From: JAYUJH01 sp043765375
Lineage (GTDB): Bacteria > Pseudomonadota > Alphaproteobacteria > Rickettsiales > UBA998
Assembly: GCA_043765375.1 (NCBI GenBank)
Contig: JAYUJH010000024.1
Span: 1-24,459, forward strand
Direction of reading: 5' to 3'
DNA length: 24,459 nt
A program made the position numbers and the translations under genes. The notes under the pieces are model-generated. The model saw only the letters and a program-made list of their open reading frames with translations. It ran no database searches and was not told the origin of the DNA. Each line of letters begins with the position of its first letter. The first letter of the stretch is position 1. Below are positions 24,310 through 24,459 of this stretch, piece by piece.

Positions 24310-24459
24310 GTTTATATGAAAAATTGTCACAATTGCTACTGCTTGTGGAAAACCCAATCGTGCGGCGGAGCTTGCGAAGTCAAAGTCGGCAGTGATGTCT
24401 TTCCTTGCGGGAGCTTTGGCATATCCTTTGAGACGGTGTTGAATCTTTTCGTGCATTTC
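24310..24459. other. GC-richer terminal tract, possibly part of another element
   Basis: The last 150 bases are visibly richer in G and C than the AT-rich 90 bases before them and hold open frames on both strands: a minus-strand frame read from ATG 24456 (begins MHEKIQHRLKGYAKAPARKD) running to 24259, and a Cys-rich plus-strand frame from ATG 24315. Neither is a family I can name, and the window ends inside the tract. It may be the edge of a gene or of a mobile or repeated element. Confidence 0.35.

Overview
The window is about 24.5 kb of AT-rich chromosome from an alphaproteobacterium. The evidence is the NtrY/NtrX pair, the acpP-fabF-mltG gene order, a frataxin (CyaY), a member of the alphaproteobacterial TIGR02186/Alph_Pro_TM family and genes of the Rhodobacter-type gene transfer agent (GTA). 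I cannot name a genus. UGA is an ordinary stop here (fabF, mltG, ntrY and two GTA genes end with it).

Layout. 1-942: a mostly non-coding, repeat-filled stretch with one very acidic 70-aa ORF ending at a good terminator, a hairpin element bounded by GTCA/TGAC, and three copies of a G/C-rich stem-loop unit, two of them head to head. 943-2688 (minus): a detached GTA/phage 'neck' block: head-tail connector (g6-like), head-tail adaptor (g7-like), DUF3168 tail-terminator (g8-like) and a major tail protein (g9-like) broken by one in-frame UGA. 2910-6057: an unknown 121-aa protein, a ceramidase-like membrane hydrolase (minus) and an unrecognised 599-aa soluble protein. 6143-10129 (minus): tightly overlapping run acpP-fabF-mltG-phosphohexomutase, so fatty-acid synthesis and envelope building are transcribed together. 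10235-11245: divergent infA and trmJ-like genes. 11246-11833: AT-rich, repeat-rich spacer with one doubtful 52-aa ORF. 11834-15482: ntrY-ntrX two-component system. 15630-17792 (minus): cyaY followed by an MsbA-type ABC exporter. 17935-20295: class A penicillin-binding protein with a low-complexity tail. 20312-22956 (minus): rplM-rpsI, then an Alph_Pro_TM protein and an AstE/AspA-family hydrolase. 23085-24218: tRNA-Ala(GGC) and a convergent acyltransferase whose last codons lie inside the tRNA 3' end. The final 150 bases are more GC-rich and may belong to another element.

Most genes are ordinary housekeeping and envelope functions. The unusual content is the isolated GTA neck block with a single nonsense codon, two orphan proteins (70 and 599 aa), and a repeated pattern of short degenerate tandem duplications. 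These sit just after stop codons (hypothetical gene, trmJ, ntrY, ntrX) and inside genes (ceramidase active site, PBP tail). I did not find a clear new defence or mobile system.
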